From the NCBI GenBank assembly GCA_020724465.1, contig DYGX01000013.1, positions 30,901 through 94,900 of the forward strand: DNA of 64,000 nucleotides, in the 5' to 3' direction. The DNA comes from Thermoflexus sp. (GTDB taxonomy: Bacteria > Chloroflexota > Anaerolineae > Aggregatilineales > Aggregatilineaceae). Under the pieces are notes generated by a model that ran no database searches, was not told the origin of the DNA, and saw only the letters and a program-made list of their open reading frames with translations. The translations under genes were made by a program, and so were the position numbers. This document shows, piece by piece, positions 51,846 to 60,476 of this stretch (position 1 is the stretch's first letter; each line of letters opens with the position of its first letter).

Positions 51846-52379
51846 TCACTCCTGGAGCTGGAGCACCGCCTCGCACAGATCCAGCCACTCGACAATCGCC
51901 TCGAGCTGTGCGCGCACCATCTCCAGTGCCAGATCGCCGACACGCCGCGGCGGCTGCTCGCGCCTGGCGCGCAGACCGTCCAGGCGGCGCTGGCAGGCGG
52001 CCCGCTGGCGGGCGATGATCGGTCCTGCCGGGCGCCCCAGCAGCCCCGCAATATACAACCGGCTCAAAAACTCGACCCGGATGCGCCGCAGGCTGGGCGA
52101 CGGGCTTGGCTCGTCGAGCCAGGCGTCCAGCCGCGCCCGCCCCGCATCGGTCAGCGTGTACTCCGTGCGCGGAGGCGCGTCCGCACAGGCGATCTGCGTC
52201 CCGGCGATCAACCCCTGCTGTTCCAGCCGCTTCAGCACGGCGTAGAGCTGGCTGGTGCTGACATACCACACGTGCCCCAACTGGTCGGGGTCGCGGAACG
52301 CCTCGAGCAGTTGGTAGCCGTGCTGGCTGTGCGCGGCCAGCAAGCCGAGCAGGGTATCGTCCGGAGTCAGCTTGAGCAT
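51846..52379 (-). CDS. PadR-family transcriptional regulator
   Basis: A 177-residue regulator. The N-terminal winged helix contains LLGLLAAHSQHGYQLLEAF and STSQLYAVLKRLEQQGLI, with the wing TEYTLTDAGRARL. The C-terminal helices (about 95-175) give the PadR/Vir-like dimerisation domain. It is the first gene of the unit leading to the iron-type ABC importer, 51 bp upstream of the binding-protein gene, and probably controls that unit. A palindrome overlaps its own -10 box. Confidence 0.88.
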   Translation of the reverse strand: MLKLTPDDTLLGLLAAHSQHGYQLLEAFRDPDQLGHVWYVSTSQLYAVLKRLEQQGLIAGTQIACADAPPRTEYTLTDAGRARLDAWLDEPSPSPSLRRIRVEFLSRLYIAGLLGRPAGPIIARQRAACQRRLDGLRARREQPPRRVGDLALEMVRAQLEAIVEWLDLCEAVLQLQE

Positions 52380-52383
52380 GACC

Positions 52384-52414
52384 CTATTCTATGGTGGAAT
52401 AGCAGGGGTCGCAA
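52384..52414 (-). promoter_or_regulatory. PadR promoter with overlapping palindrome
   Basis: On the minus strand TTGCGA (52409-52414) and TAGAAT (52386-52391) are 17 bp apart. CTATTC-7 bp-GAATAG (52384-52402) covers the -10 box and half of the spacer, fitting autorepression. Confidence 0.7.
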
Positions 52415-52481
52415 TAAATTGTGACATTTTTCGCAAAGAGTCCGGCGCAATGTCAGAGCGGGCGCGCAGGTAAAGGCCAGT

Positions 52482-52543
52482 CCCCTCACCCTGGCCCCTC
52501 GCCCTCTGCGCTTCGCTTCGGGAGACGGAGCCGGGGCGAGGGA
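52482..52543. repeat. GC-rich repeat abutting the end of the GH13 gene
   Basis: CCCCTCACCCTGGCCCCTCGCC...GGGGCGAGGGA resembles the tandem repeat at 10761-10988 in base composition and in its CCCCTCA...GAGGG frame, but its centre differs (a CGCTTCGCTTCGGGAGACGG block). It ends one base before the stop codon of the glycoside hydrolase at 52545. Confidence 0.65.
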
Positions 52544-52544
52544 A

Positions 52545-54167
52545 TCAGGATCGCGTCGCGTGCCGCTCCTGAATCAGCGCGCGGTAAAACGCGAGCAGGT
52601 CGCGATCCTGGCGCTCATCCCAGATCATCGGCGCGCGGCTGGCTTCCAGCCCCCAGGCGTCGTGCCGGCTGGCGGTCTGGCTCAGGCCGATCTCGGTGCC
52701 GTAATAGATGATCGGCGGGCCGGGCAGGCGCATCTGAAACGCCGCCGCCCGGCGCAGGGCCGCTGCGTCGCCCCCGGCGATGAACAGGAAGCGGTCCATA
52801 TCGTGGTTGTCGAGGAAGGTCGGCAGCAGGAAGTCGTCCGGGAAGTAGGCCAGATGGCGCTCGACAAAACGCTCCAGATCGGCCTCGCTCCAGCGGCGCC
52901 AGGCAAAGGTCTTGCGCAGCGCATCGGCCAGATGGAAGTCGATGCATGCGTCCAGCCGCCCGGCGTAGCGGCGCTGGGCGTCCGGCGTGTCGACCACCTC
53001 GCCCATGCAGAAAGCGTCCGTTTTCTCCAGCCTGCACGCCGCCCGGAAGTCCGCCCAGAAGTCCGGGCCGGGTCCGCTGGCGTAGTCGAGCCGGAAGCCG
53101 TCTACATCGAACTCGCGCAGCCAGAAGCGCGCCGCGTCGATCAGGTAGTCGCGCACGGGGGGATGCGCCCCGTTGAGGCTCGGCATACTCGGCACGCCGA
53201 AAAACGCGCGATAGCCGACGGGCGAGTCGTCGAAGTGGAACCACGCGCGGTATGGGCTGGCCGGGTCGCGCCGGGCATCCTCGAAGAACGGATGTGTGTT
53301 CGAGACATGGCTGCACGCGAAGTCGAGCAGCACGCGAATGCCGCGCCTGTGCGCCGCCTCGACCACCGCGTGCAGCGCGTCGTCGCCGCCCAGCCGTGGC
53401 TCAACACACCGGTAATCGGTCGCGTCGTAGCCGTGCGGCGTCGGGCTGGGAAAGACCGGCGTCAGCCAGATACAGGTCGCGCCCAGCGCCGCGATGTAGT
53501 CCATTTTGTCGCGCACGCCCCACAGCGTCCCGCCGAAAAACCCGCGCAGATCGCCCGTCTGGAGCCACTCGCGCCCGTCGCCGGGATAGAAGCGGTCGAC
53601 AAAGATCTCATAGATCACCGCCCGGCGCGCCCAGTCCGGCGGCGCGAGGCGGTCCACATGCAGCGTGAAAGTTTGCGTGCCGGGCGGGTCGTCAGGGCGC
53701 AGTTCGGGCAGCGGCTTCTGGCGGAAGTAGGCGGCGGCGGCCTGCTCGGTCCGCCACTGCGGATCGGGCCAGTCGGCGAAGATCTCCGGCTCATCGCCAT
53801 GCCACGCCCCGATCCGGTAGCGGATCACCGTGCCTTCGGGCTGGGCGGGGATGGTCGCTTCCCACACCGCGACGTAGCCCCAGGCCAGCGTATCCCACTC
53901 CACCGCCACCTGCCGCAGCGGGATCGCCTGCCCAACCGTCGCCACGCCCCGCGATCCGTCGGGGATGCGCCCGTCGGTGGTGGTGTAGAGCGCGGCGTGC
54001 GTCACCGGGCGATCCACCCCGGCGCGGACGCGGATCGTGATCGCCTCGCCGGGGCGCGGATCGCCCGGCGTCAGATCGTGCGCGTGCTGCCAGCCCTGGC
54101 GCGCGGCGCGGTGATGAACCAGCTTCAATTCGTCGGTTGCCAGCGTCCCAAAGATGAAGTCTTCCAT
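52545..54167 (-). CDS. GH13 alpha-amylase-family enzyme, apparently lacking domain C
   Basis: A 540-residue enzyme. Residues 1-130 form an N-terminal beta domain like CBM34 of neopullulanases and cyclomaltodextrinases. The catalytic barrel has the nucleophile Asp361 (GFRLDY), acid/base Glu390 (MGEVVD) and Asp456 (FLDNHDMDRF). It would cleave alpha-glucans or small maltodextrins; no signal peptide suggests a cytosolic enzyme. The protein ends at LLAFYRALIQERHATRS, the point where related enzymes pass into the roughly 80-residue domain C. The stop codon lies next to a repeat element, which suggests truncation. The ATG at 54167 (MEDFIFG) is chosen because the upstream frame looks non-coding. Confidence 0.85.
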   Translation of the reverse strand: MEDFIFGTLATDELKLVHHRAARQGWQHAHDLTPGDPRPGEAITIRVRAGVDRPVTHAALYTTTDGRIPDGSRGVATVGQAIPLRQVAVEWDTLAWGYVAVWEATIPAQPEGTVIRYRIGAWHGDEPEIFADWPDPQWRTEQAAAAYFRQKPLPELRPDDPPGTQTFTLHVDRLAPPDWARRAVIYEIFVDRFYPGDGREWLQTGDLRGFFGGTLWGVRDKMDYIAALGATCIWLTPVFPSPTPHGYDATDYRCVEPRLGGDDALHAVVEAAHRRGIRVLLDFACSHVSNTHPFFEDARRDPASPYRAWFHFDDSPVGYRAFFGVPSMPSLNGAHPPVRDYLIDAARFWLREFDVDGFRLDYASGPGPDFWADFRAACRLEKTDAFCMGEVVDTPDAQRRYAGRLDACIDFHLADALRKTFAWRRWSEADLERFVERHLAYFPDDFLLPTFLDNHDMDRFLFIAGGDAAALRRAAAFQMRLPGPPIIYYGTEIGLSQTASRHDAWGLEASRAPMIWDERQDRDLLAFYRALIQERHATRS

Positions 54168-54409
54168 ATCGTCATGTCCTTCGGCTGCAATCGGCTGACC
54201 AGCGGCGCACAAGGAGCCAAGCCAGGATTTGTGGATGTGCCGCACCTCCGCACCTCCATCAACAGACGAGCGCGGCTTCACACCATCCGCTCGCAACGCG
54301 CCGCTCCAGGCTTACGAGCATACTGCAACCGCACGCTGTCGCCTATTTTTCTTTGGGCAGAGCGGTGCTACACTCTCTGCGCGGTCTGGATCGGAGGGAG
54401 CACGTCGCT

Positions 54410-55174
54410 TTGAGCAAGCTGAAACGCACCGCCCGCCGCCTGATGCCCCGCGCGCTGTGGGAGCGCCTGGCCGAGATCAAGCGCACCGTTCGCCGTCTGA
54501 CCGGCTATCCGGATACGGCGCGGGTCGGCGCGACGGACTACGATGAGTACTGGGACGCCAAAGCCTCGACCGGCATGGGCAAGCTCTCGACCTTCCGGCG
54601 GCGGCGCGCGGACGTTTTCGCCCGCGTGATCCGCCCCGGCGCGCGCGTGCTTGACCTGGGCGTCGGCGACGGCGCGATCCTCAAATACCTGATCGAGCAG
54701 CGCCAGATCGACGGCTACGGGCTGGACATCTCGCCCAAGGCGGTCGAGTTCTGCCGCGCGCAGGGGCTGAAGGTGGACCTTGCGGACATCAACCAGCCCA
54801 TCGAAGACGCGCTCGACGGGCACTTCGACGCCGTCATCCTGAGCGAGATCATCGAGCACATCCCCGACCCGGAGCGCCTGCTCAACGCGCTACGCCCGCA
54901 CACCGACCGGCTGATCGTGAGCATCCCCAACACCGGCTTTTACCAGCACCGCTTGCGGCTGCTGCTCGGCAAATTCCCGCTGCAGTGGGTCGTCTCGCCG
55001 GGCGAGCACCTGCGCTTCTGGACGCTGGCGGATTTCCGCTGGTGGGCGCGGCAGATGGGCTTCCGAATCGTGGTCGAGGAAGCGTACGAGGGCACGCCGT
55101 TCCTGCGCCGCGTGTGGCCCGCGCTCTTTGGGCAGGCGATGGTCTACGTGCTTGAGGATGCGTCCGCCCCATGA
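54410..55174 (+). CDS. MetW-like class I SAM methyltransferase
   Basis: A 254-residue protein. A basic N-terminal helix (about 1-40) precedes a Rossmann methyltransferase domain with motif I VLDLGVGDGAILKYL, DGYGLDISPKAVEFC and LSEIIEHIPDPERLL. The pattern, including VSIPNTGFYQHRLRLLLGKF, is close to MetW. The start is unclear: TTG at 54410 follows GGAGGGAG and is preferred over a weaker TTG at 54353. It overlaps the flippase gene by four bases, so the context is surface polysaccharide or lipid-linked sugar synthesis and not methionine biosynthesis. Confidence 0.75.
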   Translation: MSKLKRTARRLMPRALWERLAEIKRTVRRLTGYPDTARVGATDYDEYWDAKASTGMGKLSTFRRRRADVFARVIRPGARVLDLGVGDGAILKYLIEQRQIDGYGLDISPKAVEFCRAQGLKVDLADINQPIEDALDGHFDAVILSEIIEHIPDPERLLNALRPHTDRLIVSIPNTGFYQHRLRLLLGKFPLQWVVSPGEHLRFWTLADFRWWARQMGFRIVVEEAYEGTPFLRRVWPALFGQAMVYVLEDASAP

Positions 55175-56541
55175 GAAACGCCCTTCAGCGCGCGCGCCGG
55201 TGGCTTGGCCAGCTTCTCGCGATTAAATTCGTGCGCGACACGATCGCTTTGCAGGCCGGCAACCTGTTCGGGATTGCCGTCGGCGTGGTGGCGTCGATCA
55301 TCCTGGTGCGCGGGTTGGGCAGCGCCCAGTACGGGCTGTACAGCCTGATGCTGACTATGTATGGCCTGCTGATGACGCTCAACCTGACCGGGCTGGGACC
55401 CAGCGCCACCACGCAGATCAGCGAGGCCGTCGCCGCCGGGAACCGCGCCGAGACCGCGCGCGTGATGGCGTATTACCTGCAAATGTCCGCGGGTGTGGCG
55501 CTGGTCGCGACCGCGCTGGCGCTGCCCTTTGGGCCGGCGGTCGCCGCCCGCTCCTACGACGAGCGATCCATCGGCGTGTTGCTGCAAATCTACATCGTCA
55601 CGCTGTTCTTCACGCCCGTCCAGAATCTGGTGCTGACCATCCTGAAAAGCACGCGGTCGATGCAGGCATTCACCGTCTTCGAGAACGTGACCGCCGTGCT
55701 CGACGCGCTGCTGATCCTGGGCGCGATCCTGCTGGATGGCACGGCGTGGGGCGTGGTTATCGCGCGGGTGCTGGGTGCGGTCGCCGGCGCGTTGCTCAGC
55801 CTCGGCGTGTACGCCTGGCTCCAGCGGCGGCACCCGGTCACGCTGCCGGCGCTCGGCGAAGTCGCGCGCGCGCTGCGCACCACCTCGCCGCGGCCCTATT
55901 GGCGCTTCGGATTTCAGCTCGCGCTGGATAAGAACATCAGCCAGCTCTACACGCTGCTGCCGCTGCAAATGCTGGGCATGTGGGCCACGCCGCAGGCAGC
56001 GGGCTACCTGCGCATGGCGCTCAGCGCGCTGGAACGCCCCGCCCTGTTCTTCAGTGGCATCCTGGTCAACATGTCGGTGCAGGTTCCGGCAGATTACGGG
56101 CGGCGCGACTACGTCCGGCTGCGGGCCAATTTCCTGCGCGTCCTGCGCTGGATCATCCCGCTCTCAATTGCCGTCTTCGGGACGTTCAGCCTGCTGGCGC
56201 CGCTGCTCGTCCCGCTCGTCTATGGCGAAGATTACCGCCCGGCCGTCCCGGCGATCATTGTGCTCGGCGTCTACGGAACGGTGACGGGCATCGGCGGCAT
56301 CTTCGGGCCGCTATATCGCTCGCTGCGCATCATGCGCGAGATCCTGCTGGTCAAGGTAGCTGCGCTGGCAGTCGCATCCCTGCCCGCGATCGTCCTGATC
56401 CGCGCCTGGGACACGGTCGGCGGGGCGTGGAGCATCAACGTCTACTACATCGTCTCGGTCGCCCTGACAATCGCGGTCACCTGGCCGCGAGTGGGCGCGC
56501 TGGTCCGGCAGGCAGCGCAAGAAGCACCCGCTTCGCGCTAA
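55171..56541 (+). CDS. Polysaccharide flippase (Wzx/MOP family)
   Basis: A 456-residue membrane protein with about twelve to fourteen helices. The N-terminal block AGNLFGIAVGVVASIILVRG and LGSAQYGLYSLMLTMYGLLM, and the central LDKNISQLYTLLPLQMLGMW, are typical of the MOP flippases that move undecaprenyl-linked sugars across the membrane. The start overlaps the methyltransferase stop codon (ATGA), so the pair is one operon. No glycosyltransferase or polymerase gene is adjacent. Confidence 0.85.
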   Translation: MRNALQRARRWLGQLLAIKFVRDTIALQAGNLFGIAVGVVASIILVRGLGSAQYGLYSLMLTMYGLLMTLNLTGLGPSATTQISEAVAAGNRAETARVMAYYLQMSAGVALVATALALPFGPAVAARSYDERSIGVLLQIYIVTLFFTPVQNLVLTILKSTRSMQAFTVFENVTAVLDALLILGAILLDGTAWGVVIARVLGAVAGALLSLGVYAWLQRRHPVTLPALGEVARALRTTSPRPYWRFGFQLALDKNISQLYTLLPLQMLGMWATPQAAGYLRMALSALERPALFFSGILVNMSVQVPADYGRRDYVRLRANFLRVLRWIIPLSIAVFGTFSLLAPLLVPLVYGEDYRPAVPAIIVLGVYGTVTGIGGIFGPLYRSLRIMREILLVKVAALAVASLPAIVLIRAWDTVGGAWSINVYYIVSVALTIAVTWPRVGALVRQAAQEAPASR

Positions 56542-56639
56542 CACGCCGGGTAGACCGGCTAGAGGCTGGTATCAGCTTTTGCTGCGCAGTATCTGCCCGC
56601 GCTTGTGAGGGCTGAGGGCCGAAAAGCGTCCCCCACGCT

Positions 56640-58451
56640 CTAGGGCCGCATGAGCACCCCCCGCGCCACGCAGGCCAGCAGCGCGTTGGGCCAGGCGAAC
56701 CAGTGCCGCGAGACGACGCGCGCGCTGTCCGGCGCGGTGGCTTCGGGCAGCGCCCCGTCCCACTGCGCCGCGGCAGCCAGCCGCGCCTGGGCGCGCCGCG
56801 CCCGCCCTTCATCGCCCTGAAGCTGCGCGATGATCAACTCCTGAATATCGCCCAGTGGCCAGGGCGCGGGCGTGTGCACCGAGCCAAGTCGGCGCGCGTA
56901 ATGGCCGCCCTCGTTGGCCGGAGAGAAAGCGAACTCAACCGTCGCCAGCCAGACCGGGTCCTCGGCGGACACAAAGCCCCACGCGGGCGCCAGCGCCAGG
57001 GGCACGTCGTTGGCGTCGTGGTAGAAGTGATGGCGGCGCCCGCCGTCGGTGGCGTAGGCGTAGATCGGCGTTCCGTTGCGCGGCGCGATGAAGCTGCGCT
57101 GCACCTCGTCGCGCACGGCGGCGGCCATGCCTGCCCACGCGCCGTCCGGCTCGATCAGCGCCATGCGACGCAGCACGCGCCACAGCAGAATGTGGCTGGA
57201 GAGGTGATAGGGCATCGGCATCGGGTCGTCGGCGGGGGTCTCCTCGGTGGAGAAGAGCCAGCGATCGCCAGCGCGACGCGCCAGCAGCGCGTCGAACACC
57301 TGCCCCACCTGCGGCCGCAGACGCTCCCAGGTCCGCCAGTCGCCCGTCTCCTGCGCATACTCGGCCAGCTCCAGCACGGGGTAGAGCTGCTGGTCAAGCT
57401 GGTACGCCCGATCTTTGACGCGGCCATTCGCCAGATAGCAGCGCCCCCAGGCGCCGTCGACGCGCTCAGCCGTTTCGAACAGCCACAGCAGGTGACGCCG
57501 CACAAAGTCGTTGGCCTCGTCGCGCCAGCCGAGCAGCGCGCGCGCCACGTAATAGGCATCGCGGTTCCACGCCAGCGGCAGCAGCATGTGATCGGTCAGG
57601 ATGCACAGCGTCTCACCGACCGGCACGCCCATCATCCAGCCGTAGGCCAGGCCGCGCCAGGCCAGGTCATCGCCCACGCCGTCGCTGCGGCGCGCGTGCC
57701 AGACGGCGCGGGTTTGTTCCAGCAGGCGGTAGGGGTCTTCCGAGGCCAGCCGGAGCGCCGCCGCCCGCGCCGAAGCGCCATCCGGCCCAACTCCCCAGGT
57801 CAGCACGGTCGTATCGCTGAGGCCGGGCACATCCAGCGCCAGTGGCCCGTCGGCGGCCATCTCCCAGGCGTCATCCGGCGCAAACCCGGCGATCGCCGCC
57901 GCCCATTCCAGGGCAGGATTCTCTATCGTCAGCACACCGTTAGCCAGCGAGACGCGGGTCTTGAGAGGGGGCATGGGGATTGGCCCGCCCTCGGTGAGCT
58001 GGGTGTAGGCGCAGCGTTGCAGCGAGAGCCGCCCGCGCCAGTGTGGCGCCAGGCCGGGATGCTCCCAGATCTGCACGGCGCCGCCGTCCTGCGCCCAGGT
58101 CGTGACCTCGACCGTCTCGCCGCCGCCCAGGGTCAGCCGGACCTGCGGCAGCACGCCGTCGAGCAGGATCGCCTGGCGCTGCAAAACCGGCTGCCCAAAA
58201 TGCGGTCCAAAGCCGCGCAGCGCCGCCAGCTCTGCGCGGTAGGCCCGCACGGCAGTCTGTGTGTAATGCCGGGTTTCGTCGAAGGGATCGGCTGTGGTCA
58301 GCGTGACGTAGCCGTGCTGCGGGTGATAGGTGTTCAGTGCCACCACGCGCCCATTCGGATCGAGACTTCCGGTTGTGCCCTCCGCGCCAAAATCCAGCGG
58401 CTTAACCCCATCCGCCGGGTTCAGCAAACGGTCGTAATCGTGCGCAATCAC
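56640..58451 (-). CDS. Glycoside hydrolase with (alpha/alpha)6 barrel, GH125-like
   Basis: A 603-residue cytosolic protein. An N-terminal beta-rich domain (about 1-230, opening with FGAEGTTGSLDPNGRVVALN) precedes a helical-barrel domain (about 260-600). WNRDAYYVARALLG, LDQQLYPVLELAEYA and HDANDVPLALAPAWGF resemble substrate-binding loops of alpha/alpha-barrel glycosidases such as GH125 exo-mannosidases, and GH15-like folds are the alternative. Catalytic residues cannot be fixed from sequence alone. Its start overlaps the ABC ATPase gene by four bases (58448-58451), which ties it to the sugar importer: it probably hydrolyses the imported glycoside. Confidence 0.6.
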   Translation of the reverse strand: MIAHDYDRLLNPADGVKPLDFGAEGTTGSLDPNGRVVALNTYHPQHGYVTLTTADPFDETRHYTQTAVRAYRAELAALRGFGPHFGQPVLQRQAILLDGVLPQVRLTLGGGETVEVTTWAQDGGAVQIWEHPGLAPHWRGRLSLQRCAYTQLTEGGPIPMPPLKTRVSLANGVLTIENPALEWAAAIAGFAPDDAWEMAADGPLALDVPGLSDTTVLTWGVGPDGASARAAALRLASEDPYRLLEQTRAVWHARRSDGVGDDLAWRGLAYGWMMGVPVGETLCILTDHMLLPLAWNRDAYYVARALLGWRDEANDFVRRHLLWLFETAERVDGAWGRCYLANGRVKDRAYQLDQQLYPVLELAEYAQETGDWRTWERLRPQVGQVFDALLARRAGDRWLFSTEETPADDPMPMPYHLSSHILLWRVLRRMALIEPDGAWAGMAAAVRDEVQRSFIAPRNGTPIYAYATDGGRRHHFYHDANDVPLALAPAWGFVSAEDPVWLATVEFAFSPANEGGHYARRLGSVHTPAPWPLGDIQELIIAQLQGDEGRARRAQARLAAAAQWDGALPEATAPDSARVVSRHWFAWPNALLACVARGVLMRP

Positions 58452-59563
58452 GTCGATGCAAGTTTCTCCAGATCAGGGATGATCGTCCGCCCCGAATCAC
58501 GGTCAATCCAGCGTATTTTATCACCAGGAAAGCGAATCCAAATGTCCTGATTTGGTTCAACCGTGAAATCGGGATGAGTCGACGCTTTAATCACGTCTGA
58601 CCCGATCTGGATCGTCAGCAAATTCTGCGAGCCGAGCGGCTCGACGACAAGCACCTTGACGCGCAGCGCGTCCGGCGCGGGCTGGCCGAGCGTCTCCATA
58701 TTCTCGGCGCGGATTCCGACGATGATGCGCTCGCCATCACGCCGCGCAAGCTCTTCGCGCATCTCCGGGATCGGATCGAGCGCGAAGTCGCCGATGTACG
58801 CCCGCGGAGTGCCGTTCTCGCGGCGGATTTGCGCTTCCAGGAAGTTCATCGGCGGCGTGCCGATGAACCCCGCGACAAAGCGGTCGGCGGGAACATCGTA
58901 GACGCGAGACGGCGTGTCGAACTGGAGAATCTCGCCGTTGCGCATGACTGCGATCCGGTCGCCCATGCTCAGCGCTTCGATCTGATCGTGCGTGACGTAG
59001 ACCGTCGTGGCCTGGATCTCGTTTAGCAGGCGCTTTAGCTCAGCGCGCATTCGCAGGCGCAACAGCGCATCGAGGTTGCTCAGCGGCTCGTCCATCAGCA
59101 ATACGCTCGAATGCACCGCGATGGCCCGCGCGACGGCGACCCGCTGGCGCTGCCCCCCGCTGAGCTGCGAGGGGAAACGCTCCAGAAAGTCCTCGATGTG
59201 CAGCAGTTCGGCGGCCTCGCGCACGCGCCGGGCGATCTCCTCTTTGGGCACGCGCTTCATCCGCAGCCCAAAGGCAATGTTGTCGAACACGTTCATGTGC
59301 GGGAAGATGGCGTACCCCTGAAAGACCATCGAGATATCGCGGTCTTTGGGCGGCAGGTACGTCACATCGCGGCCCCCGATCAGGATCCGCCCGGAGTCCA
59401 CCATCCCTAGCCCGGCAATTGCCCGCAGCAGTGTGGTCTTGCCGCAGCCGCTCGGCCCCAGCAGCACCACAAACTCCCGATCATGCACGGTCAGACTCAC
59501 CCGGTTGACGGCGACGACCTTGCCGAAGGTTTTGACCGCATTCTCAATTCTGATTTCGGCCAT
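58448..59563 (-). CDS. Sugar ABC transporter ATPase (CUT1, MsmK/UgpC type)
   Basis: A 371-residue ATPase. Walker A is GPSGCGKTT, the signature LSGGQRQRVAVARAI, Walker B VLLMDEPLSNLD, and the H-loop is YVTHDQIEALSMGD. A C-terminal MOBE/TOBE regulatory domain follows from about residue 235. This type often serves several importers. It is encoded next to two MalF/MalG-type permeases and a binding protein in the same unit. Confidence 0.95.
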   Translation of the reverse strand: MAEIRIENAVKTFGKVVAVNRVSLTVHDREFVVLLGPSGCGKTTLLRAIAGLGMVDSGRILIGGRDVTYLPPKDRDISMVFQGYAIFPHMNVFDNIAFGLRMKRVPKEEIARRVREAAELLHIEDFLERFPSQLSGGQRQRVAVARAIAVHSSVLLMDEPLSNLDALLRLRMRAELKRLLNEIQATTVYVTHDQIEALSMGDRIAVMRNGEILQFDTPSRVYDVPADRFVAGFIGTPPMNFLEAQIRRENGTPRAYIGDFALDPIPEMREELARRDGERIIVGIRAENMETLGQPAPDALRVKVLVVEPLGSQNLLTIQIGSDVIKASTHPDFTVEPNQDIWIRFPGDKIRWIDRDSGRTIIPDLEKLAST

Positions 59564-59576
59564 GGGTCTTCTCCTC

Positions 59577-60476
59577 TTATTTGGTGATCTGGCCCCACAT
59601 ATTGAACAGGTAGCGACGGACGAAGAAGATGAAGATCAGCGACGGGATAAGCATGAAAAAGCCGCCCGCGAACTTGAATGGATCGCCCGACTTATCGAGG
59701 TTATAGAGGATCAGCGCGGGCAGCGTGCGGTTTTCGAGCGTCAGCAGCACGGCGGCAAACACCTCGTTCCACGACATGACGAAGGTGAAGATGGCCGACG
59801 CCGCGATGCCGGGCAGCGCCAGCGGCATCACCACCCGCAGGAAAGCCTGGAGCGGGTTGCAGCCGAAGACTTTGGCCGCCTCTTCCAGCTCGCGCGGGAC
59901 GCTGGCGAACACGCTCGACACCACCAGGATCGTCGTGGGCAGTGTCAGAGCGGTGTGCATCAGCGCCACGCTGTACACCCGGTCGTAGATCCCCCAGGTG
60001 CGGAAGGTCACGGCCAGCGGCACGGCCAGGATCACGATCGGGAAGGCGCGCACGGCCAGGATGCTGAGCCGGAACAGGTCGCGGCCCCGGAAGAAGTAGC
60101 GCGCAATCGCATAACCGGCCGGGGCGGAGATCACGGTCGACAGCGCCAGTGTCATCAGCGCGACGACAATGCTGTTGCGCGTCGCGGGCAGCACCCCCCG
60201 CGCGTTGAGGAAGAACTCCATCGTCTCAGTCGAGAACGGGATCGGCGCCGCCTGTTTCGGATAGGTCCGCACATCGAGTGGGGCGCTGAAGGCCAGCGTG
60301 CCGATCAGCCAGATCGGCAGCAGAATCCACAGGGCGATCAGCAGCGCGACGGTGTACGTCCCGGCACGGCGCAGGCGCGCGGCCAGCAGCGCGCGCCGCT
60401 GCTCGACAGGCAGATCGCGCAGGCGCACTTTCGTGACCAGGGGCGCAGCCTGGGTAGTCGATGAGGTGGTAGTCAT
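59577..60476 (-). CDS. Sugar ABC transporter permease (MalG type)
   Basis: A 299-residue permease with six helices. The cytoplasmic coupling motif is EAAKVFGCNPLQAFLRVVMP. N-terminal 45 residues are a charged cytosolic lead. The gene overlaps the upstream permease by four bases (60473-60476) and precedes the ATPase gene by 13 bp. Substrate specificity is set mainly by the partner permease and binding protein and is unknown. Confidence 0.93.
   Translation of the reverse strand: MTTTSSTTQAAPLVTKVRLRDLPVEQRRALLAARLRRAGTYTVALLIALWILLPIWLIGTLAFSAPLDVRTYPKQAAPIPFSTETMEFFLNARGVLPATRNSIVVALMTLALSTVISAPAGYAIARYFFRGRDLFRLSILAVRAFPIVILAVPLAVTFRTWGIYDRVYSVALMHTALTLPTTILVVSSVFASVPRELEEAAKVFGCNPLQAFLRVVMPLALPGIAASAIFTFVMSWNEVFAAVLLTLENRTLPALILYNLDKSGDPFKFAGGFFMLIPSLIFIFFVRRYLFNMWGQITK

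Noticed and set aside
54168-54409. Possible small gene in the divergent gap before the methyltransferase
   Set aside because: No start codon with a ribosome-binding site; the sequence looks like a promoter region with a TACACT-type -10 and no good -35.
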